Virus record (IMG/VR): IMGVR_UViG_3300045733_000153 | Coordinates: 1 to 25,700 of that record | Reading direction: 5' to 3' (one strand) | Source of the DNA: a virus | DNA length: 25,700 nucleotides | Part shown: positions 15,016 through 23,074 of the stretch, in pieces | Layout: each line of letters begins with the position of its first letter | Position numbering within the stretch: the stretch's first letter is position 1 | The notes under the pieces: model-generated | Seen by the model: only the letters and a program-made list of their open reading frames with translations | What the model was told of the DNA's origin: nothing | The model's database searches: none | Position numbers and translations under genes: made by a program

Positions 15016-18000
15016 TTATAAAATTATTTTTACTGTAATATTAGTGACTGCCCAATTACATACACCACTACCATGAACATATACATTTGTATCTCCACCT
15101 CTATACACAAATAATCTAGTAATTGTACCATTCGCTTGTATTTCTGTCATTCCGAAACTTGCCCCAAAATAAACTATACCTGTACCTGATACATAATCAA
15201 TAACATCATAACTAATTGAATACGTTCTACCGATTATCATCTTACCTAAACAACTATTATTAGAGCAAGAAATATTATTACCTGTATTTACTAATTTATT
15301 ACTTGGATGAACTATTGAAAATCCTTCATCAAATATAGCCCATTCTGAATTATCCAAGAAATCACCATTTATTAATTCTTCTGCTCCTAAACTATAAGTT
15401 CCTAATATTTCTTTTACAGAGAAACTTAATATACATCCATCAAAAATACTACTGTCAAGCCATAATGATCCTAGAGGATCGTCTGCTATGAAATCAAATT
15501 CATACACACCACTTGCACTCATAGTAAAGTCATGATTCCCTGTCCCATCCCATATCTCAACCCATCCAGATATCCAGTCTAATTCTATTACAACTCTATA
15601 TCTATTACCAGGAATTAGCAAACCCATTTTCTCCAATGGGTATGAATATCCAGGATTACTACATAATTTAACACCATCCCCTGTAAAACCAGTTCCACCA
15701 GAATTATCCCACCATCCTGTAGGCTCATGCAAACTTACTGCACACCAGCCAACCTGATCAATTAATTCAGGTCCCAAAGCAGGAGGTATAGCTGTGTTAT
15801 CACAAAACCATTTATGTACTTTTGCTTTAATAACTTCTAACCAAGTTGAACCAGGTATATCTAATGTTGTAAATTGAACATTACTACTATATGCTGTACC
15901 TATTGAGTTTGTTGCATATGCTCGTATGTAGTACGTAGTATTTGCTGCTAGTCCGCTTATATTGCTAATAAAATTACTAACCCCACTACCATCAGTAGTA
16001 TAACTATTAGCTATAGTAGGATTAGTAGAAGTTCCCCAACATACCCCTTTGACACTTATAGCTGAGCCGTTATCGCTAAGTGTATTACCACCACTTAAGG
16101 CGGTTGTAGAGGTTATTGAAGAAACGGCATTTATGAAAAGCGTTGGTATAGCTGCGCCTGTTGTAAAACTAACTTGATTACCATAGCCTGTACCTGCACT
16201 GTTTGTAGCATATGCACGAACATAGTAAAGAGTATCAAACGTAAGTCCAGTAATAGAACTGACCCAACTAAGAGTAGTACCGTCAGTTGTTTTTGAACCT
16301 GCGATTGTAGGACTACTGGTTGTAGACCAACAAACACCTGTTGCTGTAACAGACGCTCCGTTTATATTTGTAACACCACCACCACTAGTAGCTGTAGATT
16401 GAGCTATGTTAGTAATTGCTGTAGTCGTAACTGTAGGTGCTGATGCAGACAATGTCGTAAATTGAACTTCATTACCATATACTGTACCAGCACTATTAAT
16501 TGCAAATGCTCTAACATAATATATAGTAGAAGGATTAGCTCCACTAAGTCCTATAGTAAATGCACCAGAACCTGTTGTATTACCACCAACGTTGTCAGAC
16601 AAAGTAGGTACAGTATGAGATGCCCAGCATATACCTTTAATAGCATTACTGTCTCCACCATTATTTGTCATGTTACCATTTGCTGTAGCTGATACATATG
16701 ATATAGCTGTAACTGCTTGTGTAGTAACTGTAGGTAAAACTACAGGAGTAGTTGTAACAAACTGTATGTCAGCTCCATAGGAAGTACCAACACTATTAGT
16801 ACCATATGCTCTAACGTGATATATGGTACCAGGAGATAATCCAGATATAGTATTACTAAAAGTTCCTGTTCCTGTTCCGTTATTTATAAATGAATTACTT
16901 AATGTAGGATTAATGTTTATTCCCCAACAAAATCCTCTTGCAGTGATCGTAGCGCCACCATCAGAGGTTATGTTCCCATTTACTACAGCACTTGTTGAGC
17001 CAATAGAAGGCACTGAAGAAGTAATAACAGTAGGTAGTACAGGATTGCTTCCACCAAATTCATATGCACCTAAATCAGGTGCTGCTCCATTATATGGTAG
17101 TCCTACATTAACTCCGACATTAATCATATCGGAACCTGCTGCAAGTTTTAGAAAATTAAGACTAGGTAAACTACCATCTGATAATCTAGGTCCATCAACC
17201 CCTGTTGAATTTATGCTTAAGAAATCTGCAGATGTAACTTTTGTATTATGCCCATTACTTTCCCATGAATTATGATCAACAGTTCCAGAAGTTGCTACTT
17301 CTAATCCAGAAGTATTTTGAGTATCCCAAACTATATTGTTACGTACTATATGAGCTCTTCCATCACCAACATTTAAACCAAATTGATATTCATTTCCAAC
17401 ATTGTTATGATAAGAAGTATTGTTATAAAGCCATATAATACATTTAGAATCATTATAATCTATACCACCTAATCTATTTTGAAATGATAGACAATTAGTT
17501 AAAGTCCTTAAATGAATAGTACTATAATCAGTTGTTGATCCAAGTTTGAAACCTTCTCCATCATTTGCTTGCATTGGACTATTAACATCATCAATATAAA
17601 CTCCGTCTTTAAAACCATTCCAAAACGACCAGCAGTTATCTATTAAAATAAGTCCGTTACCATTAAATAAATCTATTCCATCATCTGAATTTGACCAGAA
17701 CCTACACCCTCTAAATGTATTGGTTGTACCATAATCAGTATGAGCATTTGCACCATCAGCATTGCCATATGAATCGGCTGAGTTCGGATCCTTGTTATGA
17801 TGAAAATCACAATTAAGCATTATATTATTATCTGATTGCCAATTAATATCAAAGCCAATAGTTCCATAACTAAACACCATTCTTTCGAATATATTGTTAT
17901 TAGCCATTTCAACTATCATATTATTATATAGACCACCGTCTGGTTGAGGAAATCCTGTAACTGTTATTCCATCCCAATGAAAGTAATTACCCCTAAAGTT

Positions 18001-19536
18001 AATAGCACATTGATATCCCATGTAGTTGAAGCTACCTACTGTCTTAGTTATGATTGGAACTTCTCCAGGATAAGCAAAAACATTTATTGGATTAATGCTA
18101 GTTCCATTTTTACCGGCAAGTATTTGAGTAGAAGCGTAATTGTAAGTACCACCTCTCAAGTATAAAGTAGCCCCAGCAACCAATGATGGCCACGCTTTAT
18201 TGATAGTAAACCAGGGGGATCCTATAGTACCATTACCTGTTGTATCACTACCATTAGGAGCTATGTAATATGATGTTCCTGTACCACCTGTTGTTGTAAA
18301 AGGTACATCAGTACCGTAAGATGTTCCTACTGAATTAGTAGCATAAGCTCTTACATGGTATGTAGTATTTAACGTTAACCCTGTAAGGTTACTAATAAAA
18401 CTACCTGTACCAGTACCATTAGATGTAGTACTGTTTGCAGTTGTTGGATTTGCACTAGTTGACCAACATACACCACGAGCTGTTACTGAAGCTCCACCGT
18501 CTGAAGTTACATTACCACCACTAGTAGCAGTTGTATTAGTGATAGACGATATAGCAGTAGTGGTTACTATTGGAGCAAACGCACTACCAGCATATACTCT
18601 AGCACCAACCTGCCATGTACCATTCTGAGTTGTTAATGCAGGATCGTTACCTAATGACCATACGGCAGAAGTAGATAACCCGTTTTGCCATGTTGCACCT
18701 AAGTCAGTACCATAATTAAGTCTGGCTGTAGGAACAAAATTAGTGAAGTCAATAAAATTAGGATTTGCTACAACAGAATGTGTATCATACCCTAATGCTT
18801 GCCATTGAGCAAAATTGTATTCAGTACCTCCAACTCTAAACTGTGGACCATTGCCTGTATCCACACACCAAAAAACATTATAATCACTTTGAAAATCAGA
18901 AAGAGTAGCAGAGTTATCTATGTCGATCATGAACTGCCATCTATGCTGACTATAGAATATGTTATTCTTTATCCTAATACCAGTAGGTGAGACATTATTT
19001 GTGGAAGGGTTTCCGCCTATCCAAATATGCCTACCTTGTAAATAACTTTGATCTGTAACAAATGTGTTATTATAATAGCATACCCCATTCATTCCTTTGG
19101 AGTTAGCAGACATTTTGCAGTTCTTAACTATGTTATATGCAATACCACCAGAGGTGTATGTCATATTACCAGTAGTAACACTTCCAGACTTAGGTAATAT
19201 ACCGTAAGGAGTTTTATCTAAATAGTTATAGCGTATATTAAAGTTTTTAGCATAACCAATAAACAGACCATGTGTTATGAATCCTCCAGCCATATCCCCA
19301 TTCCAAGTAATTTTATTACCTGAAATAGTTGAACCATCTAATTTATTATCATAACTAGCATCAGGTCCTTCTCCTCCTGCATTGAGTATATGTCCTGCTG
19401 TATTTACAGCGGTGATGATGTTATTTTTATAAGTAAGATCAGTTACTGTAGTTGTCATAACATCTACAATAGCATTTACTGTACCAGTCTGTGAATCAAT
19501 TATATTATCTCTACCGTTAATTAAAAGAGCTGCCAT
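15016..19536 (-). CDS. Giant tail fibre/depolymerase: beta-helix, Fn3-like repeats and PL9-type pectate lyase domain
   Basis: A 1506-residue protein. Residues 1-320 form a right-handed beta-helix with many N-N and G-N-x-I turns. Residues 323-416 are an Fn3-like repeat. Residues 421-828 form a second beta-helix starting YYIAPNGSDTTGNGTIGSPW and ending APDLGAYEF, as in family 9 polysaccharide lyases. In it GNADG (D594) and NSDDGIDLF (D618, D619, D622) keep the spacing of the four calcium-binding Asp of Erwinia Pel9A, and GFKLG offers the catalytic Lys (K664). Residues 834-1224 are four more Fn3-like repeats with GVCW and YYVRAYATNS cores. Residues 1230-1506 look like two carbohydrate-binding-type jelly rolls (GAEELINGDF starts the second). 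It likely binds and cleaves a uronic-acid-containing polysaccharide on the host capsule or its surroundings. It has no signal peptide, as expected for a virion protein. Confidence 0.72.
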   Translation of the reverse strand: MAALLINGRDNIIDSQTGTVNAIVDVMTTTVTDLTYKNNIITAVNTAGHILNAGGEGPDASYDNKLDGSTISGNKITWNGDMAGGFITHGLFIGYAKNFNIRYNYLDKTPYGILPKSGSVTTGNMTYTSGGIAYNIVKNCKMSANSKGMNGVCYYNNTFVTDQSYLQGRHIWIGGNPSTNNVSPTGIRIKNNIFYSQHRWQFMIDIDNSATLSDFQSDYNVFWCVDTGNGPQFRVGGTEYNFAQWQALGYDTHSVVANPNFIDFTNFVPTARLNYGTDLGATWQNGLSTSAVWSLGNDPALTTQNGTWQVGARVYAGSAFAPIVTTTAISSITNTTATSGGNVTSDGGASVTARGVCWSTSANPTTANSTTSNGTGTGSFISNLTGLTLNTTYHVRAYATNSVGTSYGTDVPFTTTGGTGTSYYIAPNGSDTTGNGTIGSPWFTINKAWPSLVAGATLYLRGGTYNYASTQILAGKNGTSINPINVFAYPGEVPIITKTVGSFNYMGYQCAINFRGNYFHWDGITVTGFPQPDGGLYNNMIVEMANNNIFERMVFSYGTIGFDINWQSDNNIMLNCDFHHNKDPNSADSYGNADGANAHTDYGTTNTFRGCRFWSNSDDGIDLFNGNGLILIDNCWSFWNGFKDGVYIDDVNSPMQANDGEGFKLGSTTDYSTIHLRTLTNCLSFQNRLGGIDYNDSKCIIWLYNNTSYHNNVGNEYQFGLNVGDGRAHIVRNNIVWDTQNTSGLEVATSGTVDHNSWESNGHNTKVTSADFLSINSTGVDGPRLSDGSLPSLNFLKLAAGSDMINVGVNVGLPYNGAAPDLGAYEFGGSNPVLPTVITSSVPSIGSTSAVVNGNITSDGGATITARGFCWGININPTLSNSFINNGTGTGTFSNTISGLSPGTIYHVRAYGTNSVGTSYGADIQFVTTTPVVLPTVTTQAVTAISYVSATANGNMTNNGGDSNAIKGICWASHTVPTLSDNVGGNTTGSGAFTIGLSGANPSTIYYVRAFAINSAGTVYGNEVQFTTLSASAPTVTTTAITNIAQSTATSGGGVTNINGASVTATGVCWSTTSSPTIAGSKTTDGTTLSWVSSITGLTFDTLYYVRAYATNSAGTGYGNQVSFTTGAAIPTLFINAVSSITSTTALSGGNTLSDNGSAISVKGVCWGTSTNPTIANSYTTDGSGVSNFISNISGLAANTTYYIRAYATNSIGTAYSSNVQFTTLDIPGSTWLEVIKAKVHKWFCDNTAIPPALGPELIDQVGWCAVSLHEPTGWWDNSGGTGFTGDGVKLCSNPGYSYPLEKMGLLIPGNRYRVVIELDWISGWVEIWDGTGNHDFTMSASGVYEFDFIADDPLGSLWLDSSIFDGCILSFSVKEILGTYSLGAEELINGDFLDNSEWAIFDEGFSIVHPSNKLVNTGNNISCSNNSCLGKMIIGRTYSISYDVIDYVSGTGIVYFGASFGMTEIQANGTITRLFVYRGGDTNVYVHGSGVCNWAVTNITVKIIL
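15865..17037 (-). repeat. Four tandem Bacteroidetes-type Fn3-like repeats (a fifth copy at 18289-18570)
   Basis: Four units of about 95 residues lie in the 1506-residue protein (residues 834-1224), with one more before the lyase domain (323-416). Each has a T-x-A-x-(T/S)-x-I-x-x-x-x-A start, a G-G-x-x-(I/V) turn, G-(V/I/F)-C-W, NPT or SPT, a (S/T)-G-L turn, Y-(Y/H)-(V/I)-RA-(Y/F)-x-(T/I)-NS-x-GT-x-Y and FTT. Copies differ at many positions, so they are old duplications. The same repeat type is abundant in secreted proteins of Bacteroidetes, which points to the host lineage. Confidence 0.8.
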
Positions 19537-19546
19537 ATATTATATA

Positions 19547-20227
19547 TTAAAAAGGATGAGTTAAACCTGTACCACTATTATAAAGCTGTGATACTTCTGA
19601 ATCTGATAATGCTCTATTCCATACACCAACTTCGTCAATGCTGCCATTCCAATATAATCCTGCCCGTCTTCTTCCAATCTCAAATCGTTCCCCAGCATCA
19701 TTTACATAAGTAAACGAAGCTAATGCACTACCAGTAGTTTTAGCATTATTAACATAACATATCACATCTGTTCCATTCCATACACCTACTACATGAACCC
19801 ATGCATTTGAATTAATAGTAGTACCAGAAGTAACGTAAGCAGACCCTCCAACTTCAAAGTCAAGATATCCTGTATCAGTCATACCAAGGCAATATCCACC
19901 ACTACCACCCCAGTCACTTACAATAAATTGATAGGCTCCTGTAACAGATGTTTTTACCCAAGCTGATATTGTGAATGGTGTAGTAAATTCATAAGTAGTA
20001 TCTATGCTACCTACAAAACTAGATGTACCGTTGAATGTATATGCGGTACCTAATTTACCTGCTTGATTTTGAGTTGCCCCTGAATTAACAAGGTTAGTTA
20101 AACCTTTGGCATCTACTGCATCTCCAGATGTTTCATTTAGTTTCCAGTACGATATTAAACTAGTAAGCAGAGCACTACCAGAAGCTGTAGAAAACTTTAT
20201 AAATTTAGAATCAAAACTTGCACTCAT
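19547..20227 (-). CDS. LamG / concanavalin A-like lectin domain protein
   Basis: A 226-residue protein. After a short Ser/Thr-rich start (about 24 residues), LISYWKLNETSGDAVDAKG opens a LamG_3-type jelly roll. It continues with YTFNGTSSFV, FTISAWVKT, FIVSDWGGSGGYCLGM, WVHVVGVWNGTDVICYVN and the diagnostic end GSIDEVGVWNRALSDSEVSQLYN. These are standard strands of the laminin-G/concanavalin-like family, which binds polysaccharides and often calcium. It is a single domain with a little virion-facing N-terminus and no enzyme motif. It lies between two fibre genes, 10 nt before the giant lyase fibre and 2 nt after the 886-residue fibre. It is probably a separate receptor-binding or fibre-tip subunit recognising host glycan. 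Confidence 0.82.
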   Translation of the reverse strand: MSASFDSKFIKFSTASGSALLTSLISYWKLNETSGDAVDAKGLTNLVNSGATQNQAGKLGTAYTFNGTSSFVGSIDTTYEFTTPFTISAWVKTSVTGAYQFIVSDWGGSGGYCLGMTDTGYLDFEVGGSAYVTSGTTINSNAWVHVVGVWNGTDVICYVNNAKTTGSALASFTYVNDAGERFEIGRRRAGLYWNGSIDEVGVWNRALSDSEVSQLYNSGTGLTHPF

Positions 20228-20229
20228 AA

Positions 20230-22890
20230 TTAACTATGTATAAATATTGTTGTTGATACTCCATTAACAGAAGAACTAAAAGTAAAACCATTAGAATCAG
20301 CAAAGTAAATACTACCTACTGGATAAGATGCTGAAGCTGTCAGTGTAGCTCCAGTCAAGCCAAGTGTAACATTGTTAGAGTTAGATAATCGTAATTGTCC
20401 ATTAGCTATTCCATTAGTTCCATCAAATATGGATATGCCTTGTGTTTGATAATTAGGACGTAATATACTTATACCTGCTGTATTTAATGTTATTGCAAGA
20501 CTAGACCCTGTTACAGAACTTATTGTAACTCCGGTACCTACCGCTCCTCCACCTGCTACGGTTGCTGTAACAACAGTTATGTTGCTTATAGAACCAGTTG
20601 AAGTACCCCACGTTACACCGCCACCATCTACAAATGATACTGTATTGGAAGGAAGTGTTTGGGTAGTAAGATAATTAGGTACCCATAATTTAAGACCATC
20701 TGTAGATACTGAAGCAGATACATTCTGACCTGCTATGGTATTAGATGTAAAACCAGTACCAGCATATCTACGACCATCAAATGATAACCCATTTGAATTA
20801 AATGTTATGTCAGCTGCAGTAGTAGCCAATTGTGTTCCTACTCCTGTTCCCTGTGTATATGTAGTTATAAACTTACCGTAATGTATTGTATTTGTAACAC
20901 CAGTAGATACCTGTATATCTGAACCTGTCTTAGTTGCAGTAGCCCAGTTATTAGCAACTGTTCCACCACCACCAAGTATTGTTATGTTACTACCTGCTTG
21001 AGATAATGTTATGTTGCTACCTGCTATTAATTGTACAGTACCTGAGTTTAAAGTCTGCATAGTGCCTGTGGTGTTACCACCGAAAGCCAAACCCATACCT
21101 GCTCCGCCACCTGTACCACCACCAGCCGTCATCATTATACTAGTAGATCCACCACTCACCGATGATGCCCATGTAACATTAGATCCACCACCGAAGTATA
21201 CACTACCTGCTTCAGAAGTATTTATAAAATTAGTAGGATCATTACCAGTTAAAGATAATGTAATACCAGTTGCATCATTACCTGCTGCTCCAGTTAGATT
21301 CTGCAAATAAACCATTAGTGCAGGTGCACTCTGAACTGCTGTTGTTAAATATTTTGGTATAGCTAGATTTAAACCTAAACTATTTTGAGTAGCTTTAATA
21401 TCAGTACCCACAGTGCTTTGAGAACTAAATCCGCTTCCAGCTAAATTGCTACTTTGAGATACATTAATAAAACTACTAGATGGATAGTTAGTTATAGAAA
21501 GTCCTAATCCATTAGTACCGCTAGTAGCATTACCTCCTGGAAAATGGGATAAATTTAATACTACTCCACCATGAGTATGATCAGACTGAGCAGCTGTAGT
21601 AAGATAATTACCTACACTAAGTCTAACATACTGACTATTACTAGATACATAAGAACCTATTGTTATGTTGTTTTGAGCTGACCATATTACAGATCCAGAT
21701 GTATATGTTGTATTTGAAGCAGCAATCCCACTAATGCCTGTCTGTGCTCCACCTATATTAGCTCCAGATATAGTAATTGCATTACCAACCTGAGATAATG
21801 TTATATTATTACCACCAGCAATAGTAAATGTACCAGAAGATACTTGAGCTAATGTACCAGTTGTATTACCACCTACTGTTATATTATGTGAATTAGATGC
21901 TCCTGCTGAACCTATTATGGTAACAGCATTACCAACTTGAGATAACGTTATGTTATTTCCACCAGCTAATGTAAGAGTACCAGAGGAAACATTTGCTAAT
22001 GTTCCAGTAGTATTCCCTGCTAATGTAAGATTGTGTACATTTTGTGTCTGAGTAGACTGTGCAAATAATGCTAGAGCTGTTACGGTTGAACCATTTAGTC
22101 CGAACTCAACGTTATTAGAATTACTAAACACTGTATTACCAGGAACAGTATAAGAACCAGTCATAGTAGCTCCATTCAATCCGAATGACATTCCATTAGC
22201 ATTACCAAATTGTATAGTACCATTAGTTACACTTGAAGCTCCACTACCTGCTATTGCTGATATACCTGTTTGTGCCCCACCTATAGCTGGTATACTAGCA
22301 GTCATTACACCGTTAGTATTAAGACCAAAGCTTACCGCATTGCTATTTGCAAATTGTATAGTACCAGTATTTTGTGTATATGTACCACTACCTTGTATAA
22401 CTCCACCATAAGCAGTAGTTATATACTTTGGTATACCTACACTTAATCCACTACTATTAGATGTAAATTTTATATCGGTACCAGATATACTAGCAGTGCT
22501 AATACTACCATGACTATGATCTGATAATGCACCGCCTAACCCAGTATGTGTATGATTGCTTATTGCATATATACTGCTATTAGATACAGCTATAAGTAAG
22601 CTACTATTAGAAGTATAATAAAATGATTGTGCAGCTGCAGTACCTAAAGATAAACTATTTTGTGCTGTTAATTGATACAAAGAATTATTGGCAACAGGCA
22701 TAAAAACTGTACTGTTGCTATTAAGCATGTATTGTGGATGGTCGTTATCACCCAAACCATGTAAATAACCATGATCGGTTACACCACCGCCTCCACCACC
22801 ATGATATGCAACTTGTCCAACATTGGTTGATACCAATTCAATTGGAGTGTACATATTAGTTATGTTCTGACTCTTTAATTTAATTGCCAT
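20230..22890 (-). CDS. Long repetitive tail fibre
   Basis: An 886-residue, Gly/Ser/Thr/Asn-rich protein of low complexity. The N-terminal GGGGGG run (31-36) precedes DHGYLHGLGDNDHPQYML, the H-x-LGD-x-DHPQY motif common in phage fibre shafts. The body has recurring units. F-x-NSN-x-(V/M)-x-FGLNG occurs at about 180, 229, 257 and 837. GGNTTGT...SSGT...AGGNNITLSQVGN occurs at about 292-325, 341-376 and 603-641. PKYLTTA-like and DH(T/S)HG units are also present. There is no globular C-terminal head; it ends FTFSSSVNGVSTTIFIHS. It looks like a trimeric beta-structured shaft that may depend on partner proteins (the LamG protein downstream) for binding. The ATG overlaps the 3' end of the small coiled-coil gene by 11 nt. 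The same units occur in the 627-residue fibre at 5082-6965. Confidence 0.7.
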   Translation of the reverse strand: MAIKLKSQNITNMYTPIELVSTNVGQVAYHGGGGGGVTDHGYLHGLGDNDHPQYMLNSNSTVFMPVANNSLYQLTAQNSLSLGTAAAQSFYYTSNSSLLIAVSNSSIYAISNHTHTGLGGALSDHSHGSISTASISGTDIKFTSNSSGLSVGIPKYITTAYGGVIQGSGTYTQNTGTIQFANSNAVSFGLNTNGVMTASIPAIGGAQTGISAIAGSGASSVTNGTIQFGNANGMSFGLNGATMTGSYTVPGNTVFSNSNNVEFGLNGSTVTALALFAQSTQTQNVHNLTLAGNTTGTLANVSSGTLTLAGGNNITLSQVGNAVTIIGSAGASNSHNITVGGNTTGTLAQVSSGTFTIAGGNNITLSQVGNAITISGANIGGAQTGISGIAASNTTYTSGSVIWSAQNNITIGSYVSSNSQYVRLSVGNYLTTAAQSDHTHGGVVLNLSHFPGGNATSGTNGLGLSITNYPSSSFINVSQSSNLAGSGFSSQSTVGTDIKATQNSLGLNLAIPKYLTTAVQSAPALMVYLQNLTGAAGNDATGITLSLTGNDPTNFINTSEAGSVYFGGGSNVTWASSVSGGSTSIMMTAGGGTGGGAGMGLAFGGNTTGTMQTLNSGTVQLIAGSNITLSQAGSNITILGGGGTVANNWATATKTGSDIQVSTGVTNTIHYGKFITTYTQGTGVGTQLATTAADITFNSNGLSFDGRRYAGTGFTSNTIAGQNVSASVSTDGLKLWVPNYLTTQTLPSNTVSFVDGGGVTWGTSTGSISNITVVTATVAGGGAVGTGVTISSVTGSSLAITLNTAGISILRPNYQTQGISIFDGTNGIANGQLRLSNSNNVTLGLTGATLTASASYPVGSIYFADSNGFTFSSSVNGVSTTIFIHS
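21763..22017 (-). repeat. Two tandem AGGNNITLSQVGN units inside the fibre gene
   Basis: Two consecutive coding repeats (residues about 292-325 and 341-376) each read AGNTTGT or GGNTTGT, then SSGT, then AGGNNITLSQVGNA. They are also alike at DNA level (for example GCATTACCAAC(C/T)TGAGATAA on the plus strand). A third, more diverged copy is at 20968-21084 and a fourth in another gene, the fibre at 5082-6965. They provide short homologies that could drive fibre-gene recombination. Confidence 0.7.
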
Positions 22891-23065
22891 TTTCTTTAGT
22901 ATTTATTTCTGCTTGTAATTCTTTTAATAAGACTTGTAAGAGTTCAATAGCTCCTTCAAGTTTCTTCAATAAAGTAATATTATCTTCTATTACTTTATTT
23001 AATTCGTTGTATTTAGAAGTAAATAGTTTTAACTTACTGTCTAATAATTCTTTATATGTTTCCAT
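22880..23065 (-). CDS. Small coiled-coil protein between fibre genes
   Basis: A 61-residue, almost entirely helical protein with heptad-like spacing (LDSKLKLFTSKYNELNKVIE, ITLLKKLEGAIELLQVLLKE), no Cys or Trp and no membrane segment. The ATG at 23065 lies 9 nt after the stop of the 692-residue fibre, and the 3' end overlaps the start of the 886-residue fibre by 11 nt. Position and size suggest a fibre-assembly chaperone or a trimerisation partner, as small coiled-coil genes next to fibres sometimes are. No family is recognised. It is short but in a convincing operon position, so I regard it as a real gene. Confidence 0.65.
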   Translation of the reverse strand: METYKELLDSKLKLFTSKYNELNKVIEDNITLLKKLEGAIELLQVLLKELQAEINTKENGN

Positions 23066-23074
23066 GATTGTACC

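Noticed and set aside
16823-17275. 150-codon open frame on the plus strand
   Set aside because: It lies opposite the repetitive 1506-residue gene, its translation is the low-complexity Pro/Val-rich mirror of the repeats, and it has no operon context.
15016-22890. Diversity-generating retroelement acting on the fibre genes
   Set aside because: No reverse transcriptase and no template-like near-copy of a fibre 3' end with adenine-specific differences is visible. The repeats are ordinary shaft and Fn3-like units.
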